Shown: piece after piece, positions 1 through 8,228 of the stretch
How the letters are laid out: every line of letters starts with the position of its first letter
How positions within the stretch are numbered: the stretch's first letter is position 1
NCBI RefSeq assembly: GCF_947495205.1
Contig: NZ_CANLXV010000004.1
Coordinates: 62,001 to 126,000, forward strand
From: an uncultured Polaribacter sp.
Lineage (GTDB): Bacteria > Bacteroidota > Bacteroidia > Flavobacteriales > Flavobacteriaceae
Direction: 5' to 3'
Length of the DNA stretch: 64,000 nt
The notes under the pieces: model-generated
Database searches by the model: none
The model's input: the letters and a program-made list of their open reading frames with translations, nothing else
What the model was told of the DNA's origin: nothing
Translations under genes and position numbers: made by a program

Positions 1-378
1 GGTTTTATTGCCTACTTTAAAAACATTTATTTCATCATCATCTAAATCGTCTAAATTTTCACTGGCAATTTTACCGTTTGTTTTATGTTGCACAAGTATT
101 TGTAACAAACGCTCTTGTTCACTCACTTTAATTTCTATTTGCGATGCATGGTAAGCTGCCACATCATTTTTTAAAGATGTTGCAGTATTTTCAGAAATTT
201 CTCCTTTTTTTAATCTTTTATCTATTGCAAGCACTTTTGTTTTTAAAGAATCTTTTTGTGTTTTGGTAATAATTTCTATGCGTTTTGCAATTTTACGCAC
301 TTCTTTTTCAAATGTTTTTTCTTGGGCGGTAACTAATGTTGTTACCAAAAGAACGACTATAAGTATTGTTTTTTTCAT
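1..378 (-). CDS. Secreted hypothetical protein (partial, runs off the left edge)
   Basis: An open frame of 126 codons runs from an ATG at 376-378 to the window edge without a stop. It begins with a clear signal peptide (MKKTILIVVLLVTTLVTAQ) and cleavage is likely at or just after the Ala-Gln. The mature part is charged and helical, rich in Glu and Lys, with a run of acidic residues near the edge. No family is recognised. It is the third gene after the ECF sigma factor and the anti-sigma-like protein, separated from the latter by about 30 bases, so it is probably co-transcribed and may be an envelope target or sensor of that system. That role is inference from position only. Confidence 0.7.
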   Translation of the reverse strand, partial: MKKTILIVVLLVTTLVTAQEKTFEKEVRKIAKRIEIITKTQKDSLKTKVLAIDKRLKKGEISENTATSLKNDVAAYHASQIEIKVSEQERLLQILVQHKTNGKIASENLDDLDDDEINVFKVGNKT

Positions 379-409
379 GATTTTAAATTTATTTTTTTGT
401 TTCGTTTCA

Positions 410-1273
410 TTAATTATTTCTTGTTGCTATTGCAAATGCAATGTCTGACACCCTTCGTTTTAATGCATTTAAAAAGTTATTGTTAAAAACATCATCATTA
501 ATAGTGTTTTCTACTTCTGCTAAAATTGTTTCAGGATCTACTTTTAAATTTGTTTTTTTGAGCTCACTTTTAATTGTTTTTAAAACCTGTTCTCTGGTTA
601 CATCATATTTAGCATAATAGGCTTTTACTTCTTGGTTAGTGTGTGTTACCGCGAATAACAAATCTGCACCATTTACTTTAATTGTAATCTTATTTTCCTT
701 TTTCTTTTCCTTTTTGTTCGTTGTTATTTCTTGCAATTCTTTATCAGCTTTTACAACAAGTGTATTTTCTTTTTTTAAGTTACGCTTGTTTGATTCCTCT
801 TTGTTAATTGTTAAATTGGTTTTAACACTCAACTTGTTATTTTCTGTGTTTTCTGTTTTAGCAATTTCTGATTTAGCTCTGTTATATTTTCTAGTTTTTG
901 ATTGTTTTACTATTTGCTCTTCTTTGTTTTCTAAAATATCTTTTGCTACAATAACTGGCGCTTCATTTATCTCTTTAAAAACTTTGTCTATTTTATTTTT
1001 AATTGAAACTGTATCTATACTTATTGGTTGATTTACAATAATTTTTTCTATTGGTTTTCCTTGAATTTTATCTTTAGAAAAAACATAAAAACCTGCATAA
1101 ATTAGTAACAAAATACTGGCTGCATAGCTTGCATAAAAAAACCAAGCTTTCTTTTTTTGTTTGGGTTGCTCATCTAATTGCGCAGACAAACGATCCCAGG
1201 CAGATGCCGATGGCGCAAATGTTCTGCTTGCTAATTTGTCTTTTATTTCTTGATCTATTTTATTCGTTTTCAT
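410..1273 (-). CDS. Anti-sigma-factor-like single-pass membrane protein
   Basis: The 287-residue protein has a cytoplasmic N-terminal segment with a SAWDRL-type motif (residues 22-30) that is common in short flavobacterial anti-sigma-like proteins. One hydrophobic segment follows at about residues 44-64. The rest is a long Lys/Glu-rich periplasmic region of low complexity (about 70-200) and a helical C-terminus. Its start overlaps the end of the sigma factor gene by 14 bases, which implies translational coupling. By analogy with sigma/anti-sigma pairs it would hold the sigma factor at the membrane until an envelope signal arrives. No zinc-binding anti-sigma motif (HxxxCxxC) is visible, so the assignment rests on topology and gene order. 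Confidence 0.65.
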   Translation of the reverse strand: MKTNKIDQEIKDKLASRTFAPSASAWDRLSAQLDEQPKQKKKAWFFYASYAASILLLIYAGFYVFSKDKIQGKPIEKIIVNQPISIDTVSIKNKIDKVFKEINEAPVIVAKDILENKEEQIVKQSKTRKYNRAKSEIAKTENTENNKLSVKTNLTINKEESNKRNLKKENTLVVKADKELQEITTNKKEKKKENKITIKVNGADLLFAVTHTNQEVKAYYAKYDVTREQVLKTIKSELKKTNLKVDPETILAEVENTINDDVFNNNFLNALKRRVSDIAFAIATRNN

Positions 1274-1817
1274 GAATTATTGTATTCATTTTAGTATAAT
1301 TTTGTTGCAATAATTTACGTGCTTTAAATAATTGCGATTTTGATGTACTTTCTGAAATGCTTAATTTTTGAGCAATTTCTGAATGTTTATAACCTTCTAT
1401 GGCATATAAATTAAACACCATTTTGTAACCTTCTGGCAAACTGTCTATTAATTTTTGAATGTCTGCTACACTTGTATTTTCTAAACTTTCTGTGGCTGCA
1501 TCATTAAAAACATATTCTTCATCTGTTAAATCGAAAATATTTTTTTTACGCAAATAAGAAATACAAGTATTCACCATAATTTTTCTTACCCAACCCTCAA
1601 AACTACCTTGAAACTTAAATTTATCTAAGTTTTTAAAAACCTTTAAAAAGCCTTGTAGCATTAAATCTTCTGCATGATGTAAATCTTTTACATATTGCCT
1701 ACAAACGCCTAACATTTTAGGAGAATGTTGCTCAAATAATTGTTTTTGCGCTTCTCTTTTGTTGTCAATTGCCTTTTTAATTAACAATTTCTCGCTTTGT
1801 AATTTTATAATTTTCAA
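1260..1817 (-). CDS. ECF-type RNA polymerase sigma-70 factor
   Basis: The 185-residue protein has the two-domain layout of extracytoplasmic-function sigma factors. Region 2 is at about residues 22-92, with the AEDLMLQGFLKVFKNLDKF stretch contacting the -10 element and the core enzyme, followed by the WVRKIMVNTCISYLRKK helix. Region 4 is at about 124-173, with a helix-turn-helix around HSEIAQKLSISESTSKSQL. Length is normal for the family. It is the first gene of a three-gene minus-strand unit with an anti-sigma-like membrane protein and a secreted protein. The start is an ATG at 1817; a TATATTTG box lies about 30 bases upstream. The regulon cannot be read from the sequence. Confidence 0.93.
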   Translation of the reverse strand: MKIIKLQSEKLLIKKAIDNKREAQKQLFEQHSPKMLGVCRQYVKDLHHAEDLMLQGFLKVFKNLDKFKFQGSFEGWVRKIMVNTCISYLRKKNIFDLTDEEYVFNDAATESLENTSVADIQKLIDSLPEGYKMVFNLYAIEGYKHSEIAQKLSISESTSKSQLFKARKLLQQNYTKMNTIIHENE

Positions 1818-1845
1818 GCTTTTGGGTTTGGTTGTTGTTGCCTTA

Positions 1846-1853
1846 CAAATATA
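1846..1853 (-). promoter_or_regulatory. Candidate -7 box (TATATTTG) of the sigma factor operon
   Basis: The minus strand reads TATATTTG, an exact match to the Bacteroidota primary sigma -7 consensus TAnnTTTG, 29 bases before the ATG of the sigma gene. No TTG at the usual -33 spacing is obvious, so support is partial. Confidence 0.35.
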
Positions 1854-2055
1854 TAGACTACCAAAGTTTTAAAAAGGTTGCCTAATTATTATTTTAATTT
1901 TAATTTGTTCCTAATCTATTGTAATTTAATTGTAGCAATTCCTTTAATTATAGCTTTAAAATTAAACTATAGTTAGTGTTTAATTTATAACGTACTACTT
2001 TTTTATTGAAACTATTATGAGCGAATTTTGGTATAAATTTTGATACCTTGCTAAC

Positions 2056-3672
2056 ATGATTAAAAAAATACTTACCACAACATTACTCGTATTTTCCTTA
2101 GCTATTGTAGCACAACCAAATAATTTAAAAACAATTTCTGGTTTTATCACTTTTAAAGACAAACCGTTGCCTTATGTTGCTGTTAAAGAATTAAATTCTA
2201 ACAAAATTGTATTTACCAATGCTAAAGGTTTTTATGAAATTAAAACAAGTGTTGGCAAAACTTTAGAGTACAATCATATTGGTTTTAAAACCATAGCTAT
2301 TTATATTGAAGATCTTACAAGTACATTAAATTTAAAATTAGCACAAAATGATGCAAATCACAAATTAAACAAAAACAATTCTTTAAAATTAGGAGGTAGC
2401 AAAATTGGCGCAAAAAACCTTGATTTGTATGTGACTAAAATTAAATTAGACAGCCTAAACACCAATGCTTTTTCTGTTACAGATGCTATTTTAGAGCAAG
2501 TTTCTTTTCTGCATACAAAACAAAATCAATATAAAGAAAACCTTTTGTACGTTAAAGAAAATGAGCTTAATGGTCCTATTAAATGGTCTATTGATGGTTA
2601 TTTATACGACATACCTTTACCATTATTTATTGAAGAAATTAAAGAAGTTTATCTGATAAAGCCCTTTTACCAAAACTTTATTGTAAAAATAAAAACAAAT
2701 ATAAATTACAGAAAAGTAAAAAACATCAACTTTAATAATGCCTATTTTTCTGATGAAGATTTTTATCAAAATGATGCAATTCCTTATCAAAAATTAAAAA
2801 CTTTTCTACCTAAATATTTAAAAGAATTTAAAAAGACTAAAAATGTTGATGAAATTCTAGAAACATTTAACAAACAAGATAAAAAACACCAAGCCAACTA
2901 TTTATTTACCGTATTAAATTTTTTAAGTAAAGAAACAAAGGATAAAGAAAACATTTTAATGCTATTAAAAAATTACAGCGAACATGTAAAAAACAATGCA
3001 GAAGAACTAAAAAGAATAGCGTACAAATATGATGCTTTAAAAGAATACAACAAGGCATTAAACCTTTATAAACAAGTAGCAACTTTAAGACCCAATTACA
3101 AACAATCTTACAGAGATCTTGCACAGAGTTACTTAAACTTAAATCAATTTAAAAATTTTTGGATGATTTACAAACTGTATTTTAAAAACGGTTTAAAAAT
3201 AGAAAATGATGATATTGGCGATATGATTACTTCTGAAATTAAAACAACCTATACTAAAGATTCTCTTAACAATGCTGCTAAAATTAAAATAGCAGATGCT
3301 AAAAAAGTAAAAAATTATGATGTTAGAATGGTTTTTGAATGGAATACTTCTGATGCCGAGTTTATTCTTGAATTTGTAAATGAGAATGGAGAAATTTTTA
3401 ACCTTGAAAATTCTATTTCTGAAAATAACGAACTGTATAATCACCAGAAAAAAAATGGATATACTGCTAAAGAAATTGTAATTGAACAATTGGCTAATAC
3501 AAATTTATTAGTAAATTTCACCTATTTAGGAAATCATAAATATAGCCCTACAACCTTAAAAGTTACTACTTATTTTAATTGGGGTAAAAAGCTAGAATCT
3601 AAAAAAATAAAAGTTTTTGATTTTGGTATTGAAAACAAAAAAATAAACTTGTTAGATTTTAGGAAATTATAA
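2056..3672 (+). CDS. Secreted carboxypeptidase-regulatory-like domain protein with TPR-like middle
   Basis: The 538-residue protein starts with a signal peptide (MIKKILTTTLLVFSLAIVAQ). Residues about 25-95 look like a CarboxypepD_reg-like beta-sandwich (GFITFKDKPLPYVAVKE, then an FTNAKGFYEIK turn), as found at the N-terminus of many Bacteroidota outer-membrane proteins. About 150-215 contains a weak plug-like stretch (IDGYLYDIPLP). About 310-370 holds two TPR-like helical pairs (KRIAYKYDALKEYNKALNLY). The C-terminal 130 residues form a beta-rich region beginning VRMVFEWNTSDAEFILEFVN, which recalls DUF2135/YfaP-type modules. It is monocistronic and faces away from the sigma operon. Function is unknown; a periplasmic or outer-membrane role is inferred. 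Confidence 0.75.
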   Translation: MIKKILTTTLLVFSLAIVAQPNNLKTISGFITFKDKPLPYVAVKELNSNKIVFTNAKGFYEIKTSVGKTLEYNHIGFKTIAIYIEDLTSTLNLKLAQNDANHKLNKNNSLKLGGSKIGAKNLDLYVTKIKLDSLNTNAFSVTDAILEQVSFLHTKQNQYKENLLYVKENELNGPIKWSIDGYLYDIPLPLFIEEIKEVYLIKPFYQNFIVKIKTNINYRKVKNINFNNAYFSDEDFYQNDAIPYQKLKTFLPKYLKEFKKTKNVDEILETFNKQDKKHQANYLFTVLNFLSKETKDKENILMLLKNYSEHVKNNAEELKRIAYKYDALKEYNKALNLYKQVATLRPNYKQSYRDLAQSYLNLNQFKNFWMIYKLYFKNGLKIENDDIGDMITSEIKTTYTKDSLNNAAKIKIADAKKVKNYDVRMVFEWNTSDAEFILEFVNENGEIFNLENSISENNELYNHQKKNGYTAKEIVIEQLANTNLLVNFTYLGNHKYSPTTLKVTTYFNWGKKLESKKIKVFDFGIENKKINLLDFRKL

Positions 3673-3756
3673 AAATTTACATCAAACAGTAAAATTGAGC
3701 TTTATTTAACTTATCGTTTTTAGTGCATTTCAACTTTAAAAAATTGAGTTTTCCTA

Positions 3757-3893
3757 GTAAGCATCTACATCAATAATAAAACGTATTGGTCTAAAATCTT
3801 TAACCGCTTCAAACGTGTTTCTAATTTTAGAAATTTGTACTTTTGTATTCGCTAAACTTTGTTTTGGCGAAATTTTAATCACAATATTTATAA
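3757..3893 (-). pseudogene. Truncated second copy of the priA 3' end
   Basis: This 137-bp stretch matches the 3' end of priA (5349-5485) with about eight differences, in the same orientation. It keeps the reading frame: on the minus strand it encodes the last 45 or so PriA residues through IIDVDAY and then its own stop (TAG instead of TAA). Five of the eight changes are synonymous (Tyr, Ala, Asn, Ala and Ile codons); the others change Ala to Val, Pro to Ser and Lys to Ile. That pattern is expected of a copy that diverged while under selection in a working gene, for example in a relative, and was then brought here. It has no start and is not expected to be expressed. The rest of 3673-4013 is plain AT-rich DNA. 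Confidence 0.85.
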
Positions 3894-4013
3894 CTTATTT
3901 ATTGCTTACTTTTGTAATAAATTACAAAAGTATTTTTGTCAACTTTACAAAATCTATCTTTAAAAATTTAAAATATTTTAAATATCATTTTTACTATTTC
4001 TATAAAAAATAAC

Positions 4014-5234
4014 ATGAAAAAAATTATTTTTATTACACTAATTAATTTCTATTCTATAAGTTTTTATTGTCAGAATTCTTTTGAAAAAGGATATTTTATC
4101 AATAATTCTGATGAACGAATAGAATGTTATATTAAACACTTAGATTTACTTTACAATCCAGATAATATTATTTACAAATTGTCTTTAAATGGTAAAAAAA
4201 ATACTGCAACAATAGAAAATGTAAAGGAATTTGAAATTTATAAAATTTCTAAATACGAGAGACATACTGTTAAAATCGATAGGTCTAGTGAAAACTACAA
4301 AGAGCTTAGTTTAAACAAAAAAGTTAAATTTACTGATGAACAATTATTTTTAAAAGTATTAATAAAAGGAAAAGCAAGTCTTTATAAATATGCTGAACCT
4401 GGTCTTCTTCGTTTTTTCTATAAAACAGAAAACATAGAACAACTTGTATTTAAAAGTTATTCGTCTGCAGATAGATTTACCATCAAAAAAAACGAAAGAT
4501 TCAAGCAACAAATATTAAATAATTTAAAATGTAGCGATATCAAAAAAAATCGTGTCATAAAATTAGAGTATAAAAGTAGCAAATTAATTAAATTATTTGA
4601 AGATTATAATAATTGTGAAAATGCCACTTTTGTGAACTACACAAAGGAAAACACTAAAAAGTCTAAGGCACAATTTAATTTAGGTATAAATGCAAATGCT
4701 AATTTTTTTGGTTTTTCAATTTCTCAACCAAGATTTAATGAAAGTTTTGATAACAAAATAGCACTTGGTTTTGGAGTTGAAGCAGAGTATGTAATGGGTT
4801 TTAATAACAATAAGTGGGCTATTGTAGTAAACCCTAGCTACCTTTCTTACTCATCTATGTATAATGATTTAACGGAAAGGATAACAGAGGCTGATAATTC
4901 TGCCACAATAAATTACAGTGCTATAGATATACCAATTGGTCTTAGATATTATATGTATTTAAACGATAAATCTAAGTTTTTTGTAAATAGTTTTTATGTT
5001 CCAAATTTTACAATGGAATCAGAGATTAGATCAATTGCTGCTATTGTAAATAGGCCACTAAATTTTGATATAAAAACGAACATCAATTATGCTTTTGGAG
5101 TAGGTTACAAATATAACAACAAGCTTAGTGTTGAATTAAGATATTATTCTGCAAGAGATCTTACAACTAATTTTGTTACAATAGAAAGTAGTTTTAATGC
5201 TACTTCTATAATTTTAAGTTATAATATTTTTTAA
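4014..5234 (+). CDS. Outer-membrane beta-barrel protein, porin-like (OMP_b-brl type)
   Basis: The 406-residue protein has a signal peptide ending around residue 19 (ISFYC). Residues 20-205 form a charged domain of unknown family (it contains the FINNSDERIECYI and KGKASLYKYAEPG stretches often seen in secreted flavobacterial proteins). From about 220 to the end the sequence alternates hydrophobic and polar residues in strands separated by Gly/Asn turns (FNLGINANANFFGFS, IDIPIGLRYYMYL, YAFGVGYKYNNKLSVELRYY) and ends in Phe, as outer-membrane barrels do. It lies between the truncated priA copy and intact priA and may have arrived with that duplication. The cargo or ligand cannot be inferred. Confidence 0.75.
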   Translation: MKKIIFITLINFYSISFYCQNSFEKGYFINNSDERIECYIKHLDLLYNPDNIIYKLSLNGKKNTATIENVKEFEIYKISKYERHTVKIDRSSENYKELSLNKKVKFTDEQLFLKVLIKGKASLYKYAEPGLLRFFYKTENIEQLVFKSYSSADRFTIKKNERFKQQILNNLKCSDIKKNRVIKLEYKSSKLIKLFEDYNNCENATFVNYTKENTKKSKAQFNLGINANANFFGFSISQPRFNESFDNKIALGFGVEAEYVMGFNNNKWAIVVNPSYLSYSSMYNDLTERITEADNSATINYSAIDIPIGLRYYMYLNDKSKFFVNSFYVPNFTMESEIRSIAAIVNRPLNFDIKTNINYAFGVGYKYNNKLSVELRYYSARDLTTNFVTIESSFNATSIILSYNIF

Positions 5235-5345
5235 AATTTTATTCCTAAAAGCTTTTTTCTAAAATTAAAGAGATGGTTTAGGCAATTTCAATTAATAGTT
5301 ATAAACAGTTATATCCTAATTTTTTTTTGACATAATTTAGCTAAA

Positions 5346-7793
5346 TTAATAAGCATCTACATCAATAATAAAACGTATTGGTCTAAAATCTTTAACAGCT
5401 TCAAACGTGTTTCTAATTTTAGAAATTTGTGCTTTTGTGTTTGCTAAACTTTGTTTTGGCGGTATTTTAATCACAATATTTTTAATATACTGATTTCTAA
5501 TTCTAGCAACTGCTGGCGCAGTTGGTCCTAAAACGTTTTCTCCAAAAGAAGTATATAAAGCTTTAAATAGCCAATTTACACCAGTATCTACTTTGTTATA
5601 ATCTCTATGTTTTAAGGTAATTTTTATCAACCTAAAATAAGGTGGATACTTATATTGCCAACGATCTTGCAATTGTTCTTTATACATTTCTGTATAATTT
5701 GTAGTAGAAACTTGTTGCAATATTTTATGATAAGGATTAAACGTTTGTATGGCAACATTTCCTTGTTTTTTGCTACGTCCTGCTCTACCAGAAACTTGCA
5801 CCATCATATCATAAGCACGTTCATGCGCTCTAAAATCTGGATAATTCAGCATGGTATCTGCATTTAAAACGCCAACCAAAGAAACATTCTCAAAATCTAA
5901 ACCTTTAGAAAGCATTTGTGTACCCACCAAAATATCTATTTCTTTGGCTTCAAAAGCACCAATTATTTTCTGATAACCAAATTTACCACGAGTCGTGTCC
6001 AAATCCATTCTGCCAATTTTATAATCTGGAAATAAATCTTTAAGTTCTAACTCAATTTGCTCTGTTCCAAAACCTTTGGTATCTAAAGTATTGCTACCAC
6101 AAGCTGCACAACTATTTGGCATTGCACGTTGGTAATTGCAATAATGGCAACGCAACTCGTGTTTGTATTTATGATAAGTTAAGGTAACATCGCAATTTGG
6201 GCATTCTGGAGAAACACCACAAGTTTTACATTCTACCACTGGCGAATAACCACGCCTGTTTTGAAATAAAATTATTTGCTCTTTTTCATCTAAAGCTTCT
6301 TGAATTAATTTGAGCATTCTATCAGAAAAATGACCTGTCATTTCCTTTTTTCTATGCTTTTCTTTTACGTCAATCAGTTCTATTTTGGGCAATTGTACAT
6401 TTCCATGACGTCTATTTAAAGCTACAAAACCGTATTTATTTTGTTGCGCATTAAAATAACTTTCTAAAGAAGGAGTTGCAGAACCTAACAATATTTTTGC
6501 TTTGTGCATTTTTGCCAAAACAATGGCAGCATCTCTAGCATTGTATCTTGGCGAAGGTTCAAATTGTTTGTAAGAAGTTTCATGCTCTTCATCTACCACA
6601 ATTAAACCTAAGTTAGAAAAAGGTAAAAAAACCGAAGATCTTGCGCCTAAAATAATGCGTGCTTTGGTCTTGTTTTCTAAAACATTGTGCCACACTTCTA
6701 CCCTTTCGTTTATAGAATATTTAGAATGAAATACAGAAATTTGATCGCCAAAATAAAACTGTAATCGTGTTATAATTTGAGTAGTTAACGCAATTTCTGG
6801 CAATAGAAACAACACTTGCTTGCCTGCATCTAAAACTTCTTGAATCAGTTTTGTATACACTTCTGTTTTTCCAGAACTTGTAATTCCGTGTAAAAGTGTT
6901 GCATCTTTTTTTGTAAACGTTTCTTTAATTTCTAAAAGTGCTTTTTGTTGATGCTCATTAAGCGTTTTTAAATCGTTTGTATCTCCTTTAAACTGAATTC
7001 TATCTGTTTGAATTTCATAAAATTCAAAAATATTTTTATCTACTAAAGACTTTAAAATTGATGCAGAAACATTTGCAGATTTTTCTAAATCTTTGGCTTT
7101 TATCGGTTTTTTTGTGGTTGATAATTGAAAAAAACTTAAAACGGCTTCTCTTTGTTTTTTAGCTCTAGACAACTCTTCTAACAACGTATTTAAAGCATTA
7201 TCTGAATTATAATTTGCATTTAAACGAACGTATTTTACCAATTTTGGTTTGTAAGTTTCGTAAATTTCTTCTTTTATGAATATTGCTGATTTTTTAATTA
7301 AAGAATTTACAACGGGCATTACTTTTTTCTTTCCTAAAATATCTGCAACTTGGTGAATGGTAAGTTGAGATTGATGTTGCATAGCCTCAAAAATTAAAAA
7401 CTCTTCATCGCTTAAAATAGATTCTTCTGTAAACGCAATGTTTTTACTAATAATTGTTTCGCTTTCTAATAAAAAAGCTGATGGTAAAGACGCTCTATAC
7501 ACTTCACCCAAAGAAGACATATAATAATTCGCAATCCATTGCCAATGTTGCAATTGCAACTCGTTTACCAAAGGTGTTTCATCTAAAATTTGATGAATAT
7601 CTTTGACTTCATACAAAGTTGGTGCAGTTGTATGGATGTTAAAAACCAAACCTGTATACATTTTAGTTTTCCCAAAAGAAACTGCCACACGCATTCCTTT
7701 TTGCAAGAAATTTGCTTCTTCTTCTGTAACACTATAAGTATATGTATTTTGAAGTGGAAGTGGTAAAATAAGGTCTATAAAATGGTTTGTCAC
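5346..7793 (-). CDS. priA: Primosomal protein N' (PriA replication restart helicase)
   Basis: The 815-residue protein is a full-length PriA, the 3'-to-5' helicase that reloads the replisome at stalled forks. It has an N-terminal DNA-binding region with the MRVAVSFGKTKMYTGLVF stretch, a helicase core with Walker A (GITSSGKTEVY, near residue 300) and a DEEH box (LIVVDEEHETSYKQ), eight zinc-binding cysteines in paired CxxC-type motifs (CKTCGVSPECPNC, CHYCNYQ, CAACGS), and the late helicase motif with GTQMLSKGLDFENV and QVSGRAGR. The C-terminus ends IDVDAY. Its last 137 bp are duplicated at 3757-3893. The gene appears intact and is monocistronic. Confidence 0.97.
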   Translation of the reverse strand: MTNHFIDLILPLPLQNTYTYSVTEEEANFLQKGMRVAVSFGKTKMYTGLVFNIHTTAPTLYEVKDIHQILDETPLVNELQLQHWQWIANYYMSSLGEVYRASLPSAFLLESETIISKNIAFTEESILSDEEFLIFEAMQHQSQLTIHQVADILGKKKVMPVVNSLIKKSAIFIKEEIYETYKPKLVKYVRLNANYNSDNALNTLLEELSRAKKQREAVLSFFQLSTTKKPIKAKDLEKSANVSASILKSLVDKNIFEFYEIQTDRIQFKGDTNDLKTLNEHQQKALLEIKETFTKKDATLLHGITSSGKTEVYTKLIQEVLDAGKQVLFLLPEIALTTQIITRLQFYFGDQISVFHSKYSINERVEVWHNVLENKTKARIILGARSSVFLPFSNLGLIVVDEEHETSYKQFEPSPRYNARDAAIVLAKMHKAKILLGSATPSLESYFNAQQNKYGFVALNRRHGNVQLPKIELIDVKEKHRKKEMTGHFSDRMLKLIQEALDEKEQIILFQNRRGYSPVVECKTCGVSPECPNCDVTLTYHKYKHELRCHYCNYQRAMPNSCAACGSNTLDTKGFGTEQIELELKDLFPDYKIGRMDLDTTRGKFGYQKIIGAFEAKEIDILVGTQMLSKGLDFENVSLVGVLNADTMLNYPDFRAHERAYDMMVQVSGRAGRSKKQGNVAIQTFNPYHKILQQVSTTNYTEMYKEQLQDRWQYKYPPYFRLIKITLKHRDYNKVDTGVNWLFKALYTSFGENVLGPTAPAVARIRNQYIKNIVIKIPPKQSLANTKAQISKIRNTFEAVKDFRPIRFIIDVDAY

Positions 7794-7843
7794 TTAAATT
7801 GGTTTTTCTATTGAAATGATAAAAATGTCTTGACATTAAAAAA

Positions 7844-7889
7844 GTTCTCGATACAATTCCGATGAAAAATCGGAATCACTCGAACTGAC
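7844..7889. repeat. REP-like hairpin repeat
   Basis: An imperfect palindrome: the inner stem ATTCCGAT / ATCGGAAT (7856-7863 and 7869-7876) has a five-base GAAAA loop, and an outer GTTC-CGA / TCGAAC pair extends it. Sequences of this design, starting near GTTCTCGATA and ending near CTCGAACTGACA, are familiar intergenic repeats in flavobacterial genomes. It lies just upstream of priA at the left edge of the helicase island. Confidence 0.6.
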
Positions 7890-8142
7890 ATGCTCCATGA
7901 ATTTTTAGAAATCAAAATTACATAAAATGAAGTTATTTTAAGACGTTTTAAAAACAATATTAATTTTGAAATAAAAAAGCTTAGGTTTAGGAAATCTTAA
8001 TTTTTAAGAACTTTAAACAACTAAAAATGCAGAAATTATTGAGAATAAAAGTAAGTGCGTTTAAAGATTGAAAATTTATTATTTCCCTGAAACAATTTTT
8101 GAAAACAGTTGTTTTCATTGTTGATTTTCTATTATAAAAATT

Positions 8143-8202
8143 CTAACTTCGCTAACTATGGAGGTGAAACATTAAAACGTTGCATATTCGTGTTAAAGTT
8201 AG
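8143..8202. repeat. Left boundary hairpin of the helicase cassette
   Basis: CTAACTT (8143-8149) and AAGTTAG (8196-8202) are inverted and enclose ACGTTGC (8177-8183). ACGTTGC recurs inverted as GCAACGT at 10885-10891 just after the second gene of the pair, so the two genes sit between inverted copies. The rest of 7794-8228 is AT-rich and shows no reading frame or recognisable promoter. Confidence 0.4.
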
Positions 8203-8228
8203 CTCTAATTTAAACAAACAACAGAAAA

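Noticed and set aside
639..1031. A 130-codon hydrophobic plus-strand frame
   Set aside because: Shadow of the Lys/Glu-rich region of the anti-sigma-like gene; long Phe/Leu/Ser runs arise from the complement of Lys/Glu codons.
3815..4012. A 65-codon plus-strand frame upstream of the beta-barrel gene
   Set aside because: It is antisense to the priA 3' copy for part of its length and then pure AT-rich DNA; no start context or domain.
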